A stretch of DNA of 64,000 nt from JAWKTV01 sp041398905 (GTDB lineage: Bacteria; Planctomycetota; Planctomycetia; Planctomycetales; Planctomycetaceae): positions 186,001 through 250,000 of the forward strand of contig JAWKTV010000004.1 in assembly GCA_041398905.1 (NCBI GenBank), given 5' to 3'. How positions within the stretch are numbered: the first letter of the stretch is position 1; the number at the start of each line of letters is the position of its first letter. The notes under the pieces are model-generated. The model was given only the letters and a program-made list of their open reading frames with translations, was not told the origin of the DNA and searched no databases. The position numbers were made by a program, and so were the translations under genes. Shown piece by piece: positions 9,525 to 18,085 of the stretch.

Positions 9525-10430
9525 CTATTTCCGTCCCGCGATCGCGCGCTGCATGGCGGCTCCCATGTCGGCGGGGCTTTCGGCGACTTCCACGCCGGCG
9601 GCCTGGAGGGCTTCGACCTTTTCGGCAGCGGTCCCTTTGCCGCCGGAGATGATCGCGCCCGCGTGGCCCATCCGCTTGCCGGGGGGGGCGGTCTTGCCGG
9701 CGATGAACGCGGCGACCGGCTTGGTGACGTGGTGCTGGATGTAGTCGGCCGCCTTGATCTCGGCGTCGCCGCCGATTTCGCCGATCATCAGGATCGCTTC
9801 GGTGCCTTCATCCTCTTCGAACATTCTCAGCAGGTCGATGTAGCTGGTGCCAATGATCGGGTCGCCGCCGATGCCAACGGCGGTCGACTGGCCCATGTCC
9901 CTGTTGGAGAGCTGCCAGACCGCCTCGTAGGTGAGCGTGCCGCTCTTGGAGATGAGGCCAACCTTGCCGGGCTTGTGAATGTAGCCCGGCATGATGCCGA
10001 TCTTCGCGACACCGGGAGTGATGACGCCGGGGCAGTTCGGGCCGATCAGCCGGGTGTTCGGATAGTCCTTAAGGAACTCGGCCACCTTGACCATGTCGAG
10101 GACCGGAATGCCCTCGGTGATGCAGACGATGAGTTCGATGCCCGCATCGGCCGATTCCATGATGGCGTCGGCTGCGAAGGGGGGCGGGACGAAGATCATT
10201 GCGGTGTTGGCACCGGTCGCGGCGATCGAATCGGCGACGGAATCGAACACGGGGAACCCGTCGACTTCGGTCCCCCCCTTGCCTGGGGTGACCCCGCCGA
10301 CAAGCACCGGCTCATTGCGGCCGCATTCGTCCTTGGCGTACTCGCGACATTTCTGCGAGTGGAACAGCCCGGCGTTGCCGGTGATGCCCTGGGTGATGAT
10401 CTTGGTGCGTTCGGTGACGAGGATGGACAT
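9525..10430 (-). CDS. sucD: Succinyl-CoA synthetase (ADP/GDP-forming) alpha subunit
   Basis: 301 residues, the usual length. SucD binds CoA and carries the phosphohistidine of the TCA-cycle enzyme that converts succinyl-CoA to succinate with ATP/GTP formation. Visible motifs are the CoA-binding NCPGVITPG, the nucleotide-fold GNAGLFHSQ, and the phospho-His region GHAGAIISGGKGTA near the C-terminus. The beta subunit gene sucC lies upstream on the same strand, but an unrelated disrupted gene of about 0.7 kb separates them, whereas they are normally adjacent. Confidence 0.97.
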   Translation of the reverse strand: MSILVTERTKIITQGITGNAGLFHSQKCREYAKDECGRNEPVLVGGVTPGKGGTEVDGFPVFDSVADSIAATGANTAMIFVPPPFAADAIMESADAGIELIVCITEGIPVLDMVKVAEFLKDYPNTRLIGPNCPGVITPGVAKIGIMPGYIHKPGKVGLISKSGTLTYEAVWQLSNRDMGQSTAVGIGGDPIIGTSYIDLLRMFEEDEGTEAILMIGEIGGDAEIKAADYIQHHVTKPVAAFIAGKTAPPGKRMGHAGAIISGGKGTAAEKVEALQAAGVEVAESPADMGAAMQRAIAGRK

Positions 10431-10450
10431 GAAGGTTCGCCAGTGTTCAG

Positions 10451-11147
10451 CTAGTTGTCGGTTGTTAGTTTAAGTTGCTCACACACCTGGATATCGGTGG
10501 CATCCAGATTGGCACGGGCGCAAGGCCCGTTGTGCAGGTACAACGGCATGTCAGTCAATGGTTGACCGAGTTGCAACGGCGGATACCAGACATCCGACTC
10601 CTGAGAGTCTTCACGAATCACGGGTCGATAGGCCGCTGCAGAGATTTCTTCGTTCGGTAGTTCTCGCTCCTTGAACCGTTCAACGAGCAGTGAATGCAGA
10701 TTGACGGATGACTCCGTCACGATATCGACAATGATCAGCCCCACACCTTCGCGCACGTAGTAGTCACACGGGGAAATGAAGGCTTCACGCTTTTCGGGTC
10801 GATCCTTGTTCGCCGGGCTGACCAACTCAATCGCTCCAACCAGAGGAACATCGCCGAAGTCCCGAAAGACTCGAACCTCCGCGACGTCGGTCGACTCCGC
10901 TTGAGCCAACTCCAGCGTTCTCTGGGAGTGGGTGGACTCCACAGATCCTGGGCTTGTTCAACAATCGCCGCGAACGGGTTTGGCTCCTCAAAAGTACCTC
11001 GACTCCCCAACGCACATCAGGCTCGGCGAACCACTCATCCGGTAGTTGGCGATTGAGATCAGCCGCCAACATGGTGGCCGAGGGATATTGGAAGCCTGAC
11101 CAATGCCGACGTCCCTTGGGCGGCGGATGAAAGTGATCGAGCAACAT
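10451..11147 (-). pseudogene. DUF4058-like conserved planctomycete protein, interrupted by two frameshifts
   Basis: Three overlapping minus-strand frames join into one family-like protein. The first begins MLLDHFHPP at 11147 and runs to FAEPDVRWGVE. The second contains TFEEPNPFAAIVEQ. The third starts near 10940 and holds RVFRDFGDVPLVGAIELVSP, then NKDRPEKREAFISPCDYYVR and DVWYPPLQLGQPLTDMPLYL. The order and content match a planctomycete family I recall as DUF4058-like, of unknown function. Two reading-frame changes, near 11005 and 10930, break the gene. Given other homopolymer-linked indels in the window it may be intact in the organism. It sits between sucC and sucD. Confidence 0.65.
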
Positions 11148-11186
11148 GGTCAGGCTCCAGTGCGGCTGCACCCCGTACTCCCCGCC

Positions 11187-12374
11187 TCACGCGCCCAGCG
11201 TCGCCACCACCTTCTTCGCCGCGTCCGTCAGGTCGGTCGCGGTGGTGATCTGCTTGCCGCTGGCTTTGAGCATCTCGCGCGCCTTCTCGACGTTCGTCCC
11301 TTCCAGCCGCACAACCAAAGGAACCGTGATGCCAACCGTGTCGTAGGCGGTCAGCAGCGCCTCGACGATGACATCGCACTTCATGATGCCGCCGAAGATA
11401 TTGATGAGGATCGCCTTGACGTTGTCATCGGCGAGGATGATGCGGAAGGCCTCGGTCACCTGCTCGACGTTCGCTCCTCCGCCGACATCCAGGAAGTTGG
11501 CCGGTTCGCCGCCGTGCAGCTTGATGAGATCCATTGTGCTCATGGCGAGGCCCGCCCCGTTGACGAGGCAGCCGATCGTTCCATCGAGCTTCACGTAGCT
11601 CAACCCGGCGTTGCCGGCCCGGACTTCGGCCGGCTCTTCCTCATTCAGGTCGCGGAGGTCGGCGAACTCCTTGTGCCGGAACATGGCGTTGTCGTCAAAG
11701 GTCACCTTGGCGTCGAGCGCCAGCAGTTGACCATCGCCGGTCACGACGAGCGGGTTGATCTCCAGCATGCTGCAGTCGTTGTTGACGAAGAAGTCGCAGA
11801 GCTTGGGGAAGAAGCTGGCGGCGGCCTTCTGCGACGCCTTGTCGAGCCCCAGGAAGCTCGCGAGCTTTCGCACCTGGAACGGCTGCAGGCCGAGTCCGGG
11901 GTTGTAGTGCTCGCGGAAGATTTTCTCGGGATGCTCTTCCGCCAGTTCTTCGATGGCCATGCCCCCTTCGGCGGAAGCGATCATCATCGGGAGGCCGGCT
12001 TCGCGATCGACGACGATCGCGAAGTACAGCTCCCGCGCGATATCGAGACCCTGCTCGACATACAGCGTGCTGACCTGCTTGCCTTCATCGCCTGTCTGGA
12101 TGGTCACCAGCGTGGCCCCCAGCATTCGCTCCGCGTTGGCTTTGGCGTCGCCAGCCGACTTCACGAGTACGACGCCGGGCTGTTCGGGGTGCTCCTTGAA
12201 GCGGCCCTTGCCGCGGCCACCAGCGTGGATCTGCGACTTCACCACGCAGACCCTGGTGCCCAGTTCACCAAACGCCTGCTCGGCTTCGGCCGCCGTCTTC
12301 GCGATGATGCCTCGCGGGATCGGAATGCCTGCCTTCGCGAACAGTTGCTTGGCCTGATACTCGTGAATCTTCAT
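11187..12374 (-). CDS. sucC: Succinyl-CoA synthetase (ADP/GDP-forming) beta subunit
   Basis: 395 residues with the N-terminal ATP-grasp fold: KIHEYQAKQLFAKAGIPIPRG, the glycine-rich GGRGKGRF, and the nucleotide and metal site in LEINPLVVTGDGQLLALDAK. The C-terminal ligase half contains the family motifs GAGLAMSTMDLIKLHGG and NIFGGIMKCD. It binds succinate and the nucleotide and, with SucD, forms succinyl-CoA synthetase of the TCA cycle. It is transcribed leftward, towards the disrupted DUF4058-like gene and sucD. Confidence 0.97.
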   Translation of the reverse strand: MKIHEYQAKQLFAKAGIPIPRGIIAKTAAEAEQAFGELGTRVCVVKSQIHAGGRGKGRFKEHPEQPGVVLVKSAGDAKANAERMLGATLVTIQTGDEGKQVSTLYVEQGLDIARELYFAIVVDREAGLPMMIASAEGGMAIEELAEEHPEKIFREHYNPGLGLQPFQVRKLASFLGLDKASQKAAASFFPKLCDFFVNNDCSMLEINPLVVTGDGQLLALDAKVTFDDNAMFRHKEFADLRDLNEEEPAEVRAGNAGLSYVKLDGTIGCLVNGAGLAMSTMDLIKLHGGEPANFLDVGGGANVEQVTEAFRIILADDNVKAILINIFGGIMKCDVIVEALLTAYDTVGITVPLVVRLEGTNVEKAREMLKASGKQITTATDLTDAAKKVVATLGA

Positions 12375-12721
12375 GGTCGGTATCTACTGCGCTGGAACGT
12401 TGGGTCCGATGAATTCGAGCGACGTGGCCGAGACTCACTGGTGGCCCCTTTGCCACCCGCCCGCGGGCATGATAGTTCCGTGGTCGAAGAGGGTCCACGA
12501 CGCGGGAGGGGTGTCGGAGAAATGGGAGCGGCGACCAGCGGGACGACCGGTCCACGCGTGAGTTGATACGATCTGCCAACGCGATGGCACCCGGATATCG
12601 AAACGAAGCGACCATGCCGCGACCACGTGCCGTCGTGACGCGACTCGACTGGCGAACCGCACCTTCCGGAGCGCGCCGAGGTCGACCCGATCGCGTTCGG
12701 TCGTTCCGGTGACAGGCCGCG
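12375..12721. other. Intergenic region upstream of sucC
   Basis: About 350 bp between the sucC start and the end of the zinc-ribbon gene, both leftward. No coding frame with recognisable content is seen, and no clear promoter or hairpin. It presumably contains the sucC promoter. Confidence 0.5.
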
Positions 12722-14263
12722 TCAGCCGGATGTCGCGCCGTCGCCGATGCTGCTTTGCGCGAGCTTCGATGCGAGGGTGTACAGCGGCTGCTCGCCGAAC
12801 TTGTTCGAGCATTTCGGGCACTTCGCCTTGGCGATCGCCTTGCCTCCCTTGCCGCCGATATTCTCCTTCTTGCGGCCTTCCTCGCTGATCGTCAAGCCGC
12901 ACGCGGCGCACTTCCAGCCGGCGAGTTCCACCTTGCAGTCAGGGTCGGCCTGGTACCACTCGACATGCTGCAGCGCGTGAATCGGGATGTCGAGGTAGTG
13001 GCATTTGTGTTCAAAGAATTCGTCCGTGGCGGGTACGCCCGGCGCGGTGAGTCGCAGACCGGCGAGGGCGGACTCCAGCGCGTCCGCGAACTTGCGGAAT
13101 CCGGACAGACTAAACGACAGGAACTGGGGCGCGAGCCCTTCGCGGTGCGGCAGTTGCAGGGCGATTCGCTTCTCACCGAACACGGGAACCCCTGCGAACA
13201 TCGACTCTGCCGGATTCGCTGTTGGTTGCGCCACGCGAATCGTCGCCAGCTCTTCGGCGTTGTAGAGTCGAACATCGCTGCCGGGGGCATCCTTGGCCGC
13301 TTTGCCTTCCTTGAGGTAGTTGAACACCGCCTGACGCGCTTCGACCTTCGCCTTGTCACCGCCGCCGCCACCGAACAGACCGCCCGACTTCTTGGGGGCG
13401 AGGCTGAGCAGCAGCATCCCTTCCGCACTGAAGCCGACATCGATGGTGCTGAAGTCCTTTTCGAGGCTGCCGGGTTTCAGCTTCAGCTTCTCCGGTGCCA
13501 CCTGATGCAGATGCAGATCCTGCAGCCAGGGGGTCCAGACGCCGGTGGGCGACGTGGCGGCTTCTTCTGCGGCCTGCGCGGAGGCCCGCTCTTTGTAGTC
13601 GTAGTCAGGCGGATCGATCGGGACGAGAAAAGGTGCGCGGCACTTGGGACAGCGGCCCGTCATGCCACGGTGCGAATCCTTCACTTCCATACGGCAACCG
13701 TACGGGCAGTAGATCACGAAGCCGCCGGGGGTGCGGGCACCGCCACGCAGGCTGATGCCGCGTTCCTTACGCCGTTTCTTCTGCTCCGCCTCCTCCCGCA
13801 TCGCGACCTGCAACAGCACATCGCCCCCAGTCGACACCGAGTGCGACTCGCCGTCGTCATTGCCGGCGGACGCGGACCGGCTGGAAGAGGCCGGCTTGTC
13901 ACCACTGCCGGACGTTTCGTGCTTCACGGGCGCCGCGGCTTCCGCCTTGGGTTCGGCCTTCGGAACCGAGAGAACGTACCCGCCTTCGTCATCGTCGTCG
14001 TCGATGTCACCCATCGACACCGCTTCGCCTTCGGGCAGTTCGCTGAGAATGACCTGCGGCGGCTTGGCCTGCATTTCCGCATACTTCTCGGCAATCTCCG
14101 GCCTGAGAAACGCACCGCAGTTCCAGCATCTCACCATTCCCGTGCGAACGCCTTCCCCACATTCGGGGCACGGCTGTTCGCTGGCGACGGCGGCCGCTTC
14201 GCTGGGAAGTTGGGGGCGATCGCCAGCAACAGGAGAGACCGGCTTCTTCGAATCATTACTCAT
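12722..14263 (-). CDS. Multi-zinc-ribbon protein of unknown function
   Basis: 513 residues with three Cys-pair clusters that look like zinc ribbons. The N-terminal one is CPECGEGVRTGMVRCWNCG (~residues 32-50). The central one is CPYGCRMEVKDSHRG with a following GRCPKC. The C-terminal one is WKCAACGLTISEEG with a later AKCPKCSNKFGEQ. Between them lie an Asp-rich acidic patch and a Ser/Ala-rich disordered linker. No signal peptide, membrane segment or catalytic motif is visible. The central ribbon closely resembles the C-terminal ribbon of the response regulator at 32.6 kb. I do not recognise a named function; a role in binding or regulation is only a guess. Confidence 0.7.
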   Translation of the reverse strand: MSNDSKKPVSPVAGDRPQLPSEAAAVASEQPCPECGEGVRTGMVRCWNCGAFLRPEIAEKYAEMQAKPPQVILSELPEGEAVSMGDIDDDDDEGGYVLSVPKAEPKAEAAAPVKHETSGSGDKPASSSRSASAGNDDGESHSVSTGGDVLLQVAMREEAEQKKRRKERGISLRGGARTPGGFVIYCPYGCRMEVKDSHRGMTGRCPKCRAPFLVPIDPPDYDYKERASAQAAEEAATSPTGVWTPWLQDLHLHQVAPEKLKLKPGSLEKDFSTIDVGFSAEGMLLLSLAPKKSGGLFGGGGGDKAKVEARQAVFNYLKEGKAAKDAPGSDVRLYNAEELATIRVAQPTANPAESMFAGVPVFGEKRIALQLPHREGLAPQFLSFSLSGFRKFADALESALAGLRLTAPGVPATDEFFEHKCHYLDIPIHALQHVEWYQADPDCKVELAGWKCAACGLTISEEGRKKENIGGKGGKAIAKAKCPKCSNKFGEQPLYTLASKLAQSSIGDGATSG

Positions 14264-14320
14264 GAGGTGACTCCAGGACGGGAAACCGTCATCCGCAGAC
14301 GATGACAGTCTGCCTTCAAG

Positions 14321-15523
14321 CTAATGCTCGAAGCCATGAAGTTCCACCTCAAAGATCAGAGTCGCCCCCCCGGGAATGGCGGGTGGGACGCCGCTGTCCC
14401 CGTAACCCAGCGCAGCCGGTATAACCAGTCTCCGCATTCCGCCGACTTTCATGCCCGGAATCCCAAGCTCCCATCCGCGAATCACCTGATCGAGCCCGAA
14501 AGTGGCGGCTTCGCCGCGATCGTAACTGCTGTCGAACTTGGTGCCGTCCGCCAGACGCCCGACGTAGTCGACTGTGACGTTGGCTCCCGGAGGGCATGTT
14601 GCCCCCGCTCCTGCCCGGATGTCGACCGCCTGCAGGCCGGTGGGGCTTGAACGCAGCAAATTGCGAACCTGAACATTCCGGAATTCGATGCGTTGGTTGC
14701 TGCTCTGCAGACCGACGAATCCCCCGAATGGCTTCCGCAGCAGCGGGTGGTCGGCTTCTTCGGCGGTGGCGGCCCCTTCAGGGCTTTCAAGTTTCTCAAG
14801 CCAGACTTCGTTCACGAGTTGTCCGTCAATCTCGACGACGATATGTGAACCGCAGGCGACGATGTGTGCGGCGTGCCATTCATTCGCCAGCAGGCTGGCG
14901 CTGTGCTGCGGAGCGATGTGATAGTACAGGCTGCCCGTCCGTTGATCGGGACGCAAATCGGCATACTTGGGAGCGGCTTCGTCCACCAGTTGCACTTCAA
15001 AGCCAGTGCTCGAAGGACTGCCTTCGTGCGGAAAGCGAAAGCCGATCCCCGAGTTGGCACCGGGCGCGAGCCGGAACTCCAGACGCAGGTCGAAGTCCTC
15101 GAATTCTCGTACCGTTCGCAACCAACCGCCGCCCGGGGCGTTGCAGACGAGTTGGCCATCGGCGACGTTCCAGCATTCCGCCTTGCCGTCCTGCACCACC
15201 CATTGATCGAGGTTGTCGCCCTCCAGCAGGTCGATCCAACCAGCCGGGGCCGACTGCTGGCTGCGTGCAGTTACCGCAGGCGGTGCGGTTGCTTCTCCGG
15301 AATCGGCCGCGGTCGCCGGCGGGTCAGTGGCCTCGGCCTGCTCGTCGGCGACGGGAACCGGCTTGGCGGTGGCTGGACTGAACCGGGCTGGCTCCGGAGC
15401 CGCGTCTGCCGCGGGGGCGTCCGGCTCCGCACCAATCGCGATCGACGGAAGCAGGCACAGCCCCATCAGCACTAACACTTTCCAGTCACGTTGCCCGTGT
15501 CGCATCGCGGAAACCAATCTCAA
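14321..15523 (-). CDS. Secreted DUF1080 (3-keto-disaccharide hydrolase-like) and FKBP isomerase fusion
   Basis: 400 residues. A signal peptide (WKVLVLMGLCLLPSIAIGAE) is followed by a Pro/Ala-rich linker. Residues ~95-290 form a DUF1080 domain: GWIDLLEGDNLDQWV, FDLRLEFRLAPGANSGIGFR, and GFVGLQSSNQRIEFRNVQVR at its end. DUF1080 proteins are laminin G/concanavalin-like folds, some annotated as 3-keto-glucoside hydrolases. The last ~110 residues are a complete FKBP domain (GTKFDSSYDRGEAATFGLDQ, ALGYGDSGVPPAIPGGATL). Known DUF1080 proteins are usually free-standing, so the fusion is unusual. It is likely periplasmic or secreted. The reading frame is clean throughout. Confidence 0.88.
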   Translation of the reverse strand: MRLVSAMRHGQRDWKVLVLMGLCLLPSIAIGAEPDAPAADAAPEPARFSPATAKPVPVADEQAEATDPPATAADSGEATAPPAVTARSQQSAPAGWIDLLEGDNLDQWVVQDGKAECWNVADGQLVCNAPGGGWLRTVREFEDFDLRLEFRLAPGANSGIGFRFPHEGSPSSTGFEVQLVDEAAPKYADLRPDQRTGSLYYHIAPQHSASLLANEWHAAHIVACGSHIVVEIDGQLVNEVWLEKLESPEGAATAEEADHPLLRKPFGGFVGLQSSNQRIEFRNVQVRNLLRSSPTGLQAVDIRAGAGATCPPGANVTVDYVGRLADGTKFDSSYDRGEAATFGLDQVIRGWELGIPGMKVGGMRRLVIPAALGYGDSGVPPAIPGGATLIFEVELHGFEH

Positions 15524-15679
15524 CGGAGGAATAAAAGTCCACTTGAAAGAACAGCCTGCCCGGAGAAACAGCCGCAGGTTCCGCAGTTTATCCGGTTGTC
15601 AGAAGTTCGGCACGATCAGATTTCCCGTCGCGATCTGGCGCGAACCGAATCGCAGCTCTCGACTCGATTCGCCGAAGAT

Positions 15680-15701
15680 CGCGATTCTGACTAGAATCGC
15701 G
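15680..15701. promoter_or_regulatory. Perfect inverted repeat in a divergent promoter region
   Basis: CGCGATTCT (15680-15688) and AGAATCGCG (15693-15701) form a perfect 9-bp inverted repeat with a 4-base GACT spacer. It lies between the leftward DUF1080-FKBP gene and the rightward hydroxyproline genes, about 100 bp before the epimerase start. This position fits an operator for one or both units. No regulator gene adjoins it, so the assignment is inference. Confidence 0.4.
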
Positions 15702-15803
15702 GTCCATTAGCCCGCGCGGTTCATCGGTTCCCCGGCGATGCGGCTGGGGTGAGCGGCAGTCCCCTCGGAATCGTCGCGGTTTTCAGGTCGAGTGCCGTAA
15801 CTC

Positions 15804-16748
15804 ATGATTGAGCGTTTGCAGATTGTTGACACGCACACCGGCGGAGAGCCGACGCGGGTCCTGGTCGCGGGGGGGCCCCCATTGGGTGACGGCACGCTCT
15901 CTCAGCGTCGCACGCGATTCCGGGAGGAGTTTGACCACTACCGGACGGCCATCGTCAACGAGCCGCGAGGCTCCGAGGTCATGGTCGGCGCGCTGCTCTG
16001 CGAGCCGACCGACCGTTCCTGCAGTGCTGGGGTCATTTTCTTCAATAACGTTGGCTACCTGAACATGTGCGGCCACGGGACGATCGGGGTCGCCGTCGCT
16101 CTCGCGCATTTGGGGCGGATTGCGATCGGGTCGCATTGCCTGCAAACGCCGGTTGGCATCGTGGCGTTCGAGTTGCTGGGGGATGGCCGGGTCCGGCTGG
16201 AGAACGTTCCCAGCTACCGTCTGATGGAGAAGGTCGCCGTCGATGTGCCCGGCTATGGCGTCGTGCTTGGCGATGTCGCCTGGGGTGGGAACTGGTTCTT
16301 CCTGGTTGGTGATTCGCCGGTACCGGTCGACCCGGCCAACATCCCGCAGTTGACCGCCCTAAGTCTCGCGATTCGAGAGCAGCTCCCGCGACAAGGAATT
16401 ACGGGGGCCGACGGGGCCGAAATCGACCATGTCGAATTGTTTGGCCCTGCCGGCGGCGGAGATTGCCACTCCCGCAATTTCGTCATGTGCCCGGGCGGCG
16501 CGTATGACCGCTCGCCCTGCGGCACCGGCACCAGCGCGAAGCTCGCCTGCCTGCAGGCGGATGGCGTTCTGCTGCCGGGGGAGGTTTGGCGGCAGCAGTC
16601 GATCGTCGGCAGCTACTTCGACGCCAGTTATCGGCTCGACGAAGATGGTCAGGTCATTCCGCAGATCGTCGGGACCGCCAGCGTCAACGGCGAGACGACG
16701 ATCCTGATTGATCCCGCGGATCCCTTTCGCTGGGGGATCCCGCAATGA
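15804..16748 (+). CDS. 4-hydroxyproline 2-epimerase (proline racemase family)
   Basis: 314 residues of the proline racemase superfamily. Two catalytic cysteines are present: Cys89 in NMCGHGTIG and Cys239 in DRSPCGTGTSAK. The Cys/Cys pair excludes the dehydratase branch, where one position is Thr. The context favours trans-4-hydroxy-L-proline to cis-4-hydroxy-D-proline epimerisation over proline racemisation. The last four bases overlap the start of the downstream FAD-dependent oxidase (ATGA), so translation is coupled. The two genes form the first two steps of hydroxyproline breakdown. The later enzymes, a deaminase and a semialdehyde dehydrogenase, are not in the window. Confidence 0.88.
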   Translation: MIERLQIVDTHTGGEPTRVLVAGGPPLGDGTLSQRRTRFREEFDHYRTAIVNEPRGSEVMVGALLCEPTDRSCSAGVIFFNNVGYLNMCGHGTIGVAVALAHLGRIAIGSHCLQTPVGIVAFELLGDGRVRLENVPSYRLMEKVAVDVPGYGVVLGDVAWGGNWFFLVGDSPVPVDPANIPQLTALSLAIREQLPRQGITGADGAEIDHVELFGPAGGGDCHSRNFVMCPGGAYDRSPCGTGTSAKLACLQADGVLLPGEVWRQQSIVGSYFDASYRLDEDGQVIPQIVGTASVNGETTILIDPADPFRWGIPQ

Positions 16749-17995
16749 GCCGGCACGTCATCGTCGTCGGTGGTGGAGTGATCGGCACCGCATGCGCCCA
16801 CGAGCTCTCCCACGCGGGGTGCCGGGTGACCGTGGTCGACCAAGGCCGGCACGGCGCCGCCTGTTCTCACGCCAATTGCGGGTACGTCTGTCCAAGCCAT
16901 GTACTGCCGCTGACGGAGCCGGGCGCGATCGGTAACGCCCTCAAGTCAATGTTCGACCGGAACTCACCTTTCCGCGTCAAACCCCGGCTCGACTTCGCGC
17001 TGATCAAGTGGTTGTGGAACTTCGCCCGTCGCTGCAATGAGCAGGACATGTTCGCCGCCGCCGAGGGCTTGCAGCCGCTGTTGCTTTCGTCGCTGGACCT
17101 GTATCGGGAGCTGATCGCGACTCATCAGTTGGATTGCGACTGGGAGGAGCGGGGGCTGTTGTACGTCTATCGGTCTCGCGATCGCTTCGCTGCATATGCC
17201 AAGACCGACACCTTGCTGCGGGACCGGTACAACGAGCCGGCCCGCCGCGTCGAGCCGGACGAACTGGCCGCCATCGAGCCGGCCTTGAAGCCGGGGATGG
17301 CCGGAGGCTGGTTGTATGAACACGACGCGCACCTGCGGTCCGACAAACTGATGCCGGCCTGGAAGGCGATGCTGGAATCCCGCGGGGTCACGTTCGTCGA
17401 GCTGGAAAAAGTCGAGCAGTTCCAGGGACGGGACGGGCTGGCCAGCAGCGTGCGAACCGCCAGCGGACGCGAACTCGCGGCGGACGCCTTCGTCGTCGCC
17501 ACCGGGGCCTGGGGGCCGTTCCTGCAATCGCAGCTCGGCTGCTCGATTCCGATTCAGCCGGGCAAGGGGTACTCGATCACCATGCCCCGTCCCAACCCTT
17601 GCCCGGTCTACCCGATGATCTTCCCGGAGACCCGGGTCGCGGTCACTCCGTGGGCCAGCGGGTATCGGCTCGGTTCCACGATGGAGTTCGCCGGCTATGA
17701 CAGCAGCATCAACCCGCGGCGTCTCGATCTGCTCCGCCGTGGCTCACTCGACTATCTGAAGGAACCTTATTGCGAGCCGGTCCAGGAAGTGTGGTACGGC
17801 TGGCGACCGATGACGTGGGACGGCCTGCCGATCATCGATCGTTCGCCCCGCTGGGAGAACACCTTCATCGCGGCGGGCCACAACATGATCGGCCTGAGCA
17901 TGGCCACCGGCACCGGGCGGCTCATTCGCGAACTGTTGCTCGGAGAGACCCCGCACATCAACCCCGCGTACTACAACGTCGACCGCTTCGGGTGA
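16745..17995 (+). CDS. FAD-dependent D-amino acid (D-hydroxyproline) oxidase/dehydrogenase, DadA-like
   Basis: 416 residues starting with the dinucleotide-binding fold VIVVGGGVIGTACAHELSHA, followed by the DAO-family body with LADEL-type FAD contacts, and ending with GLPIIDRSPRWENTFIAAGH and GLSMATGTG, the C-terminal FAD-binding signature of this family. It follows the epimerase with a 4-bp overlap. The expected job is oxidation of cis-4-hydroxy-D-proline made by the epimerase to Delta1-pyrroline-4-hydroxy-2-carboxylate. D-amino acid dehydrogenase is an alternative for this fold, but the coupling to the epimerase supports the hydroxyproline role. Confidence 0.87.
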   Translation: MSRHVIVVGGGVIGTACAHELSHAGCRVTVVDQGRHGAACSHANCGYVCPSHVLPLTEPGAIGNALKSMFDRNSPFRVKPRLDFALIKWLWNFARRCNEQDMFAAAEGLQPLLLSSLDLYRELIATHQLDCDWEERGLLYVYRSRDRFAAYAKTDTLLRDRYNEPARRVEPDELAAIEPALKPGMAGGWLYEHDAHLRSDKLMPAWKAMLESRGVTFVELEKVEQFQGRDGLASSVRTASGRELAADAFVVATGAWGPFLQSQLGCSIPIQPGKGYSITMPRPNPCPVYPMIFPETRVAVTPWASGYRLGSTMEFAGYDSSINPRRLDLLRRGSLDYLKEPYCEPVQEVWYGWRPMTWDGLPIIDRSPRWENTFIAAGHNMIGLSMATGTGRLIRELLLGETPHINPAYYNVDRFG

Positions 17996-18085
17996 TACGC
18001 CGAAAGAACGCACTCGCCCGAAACACGTCAGCTTCCGCCCGACGCTCCGTTTCACCCACTGACTCACTGTCTCCGGACCACAATC

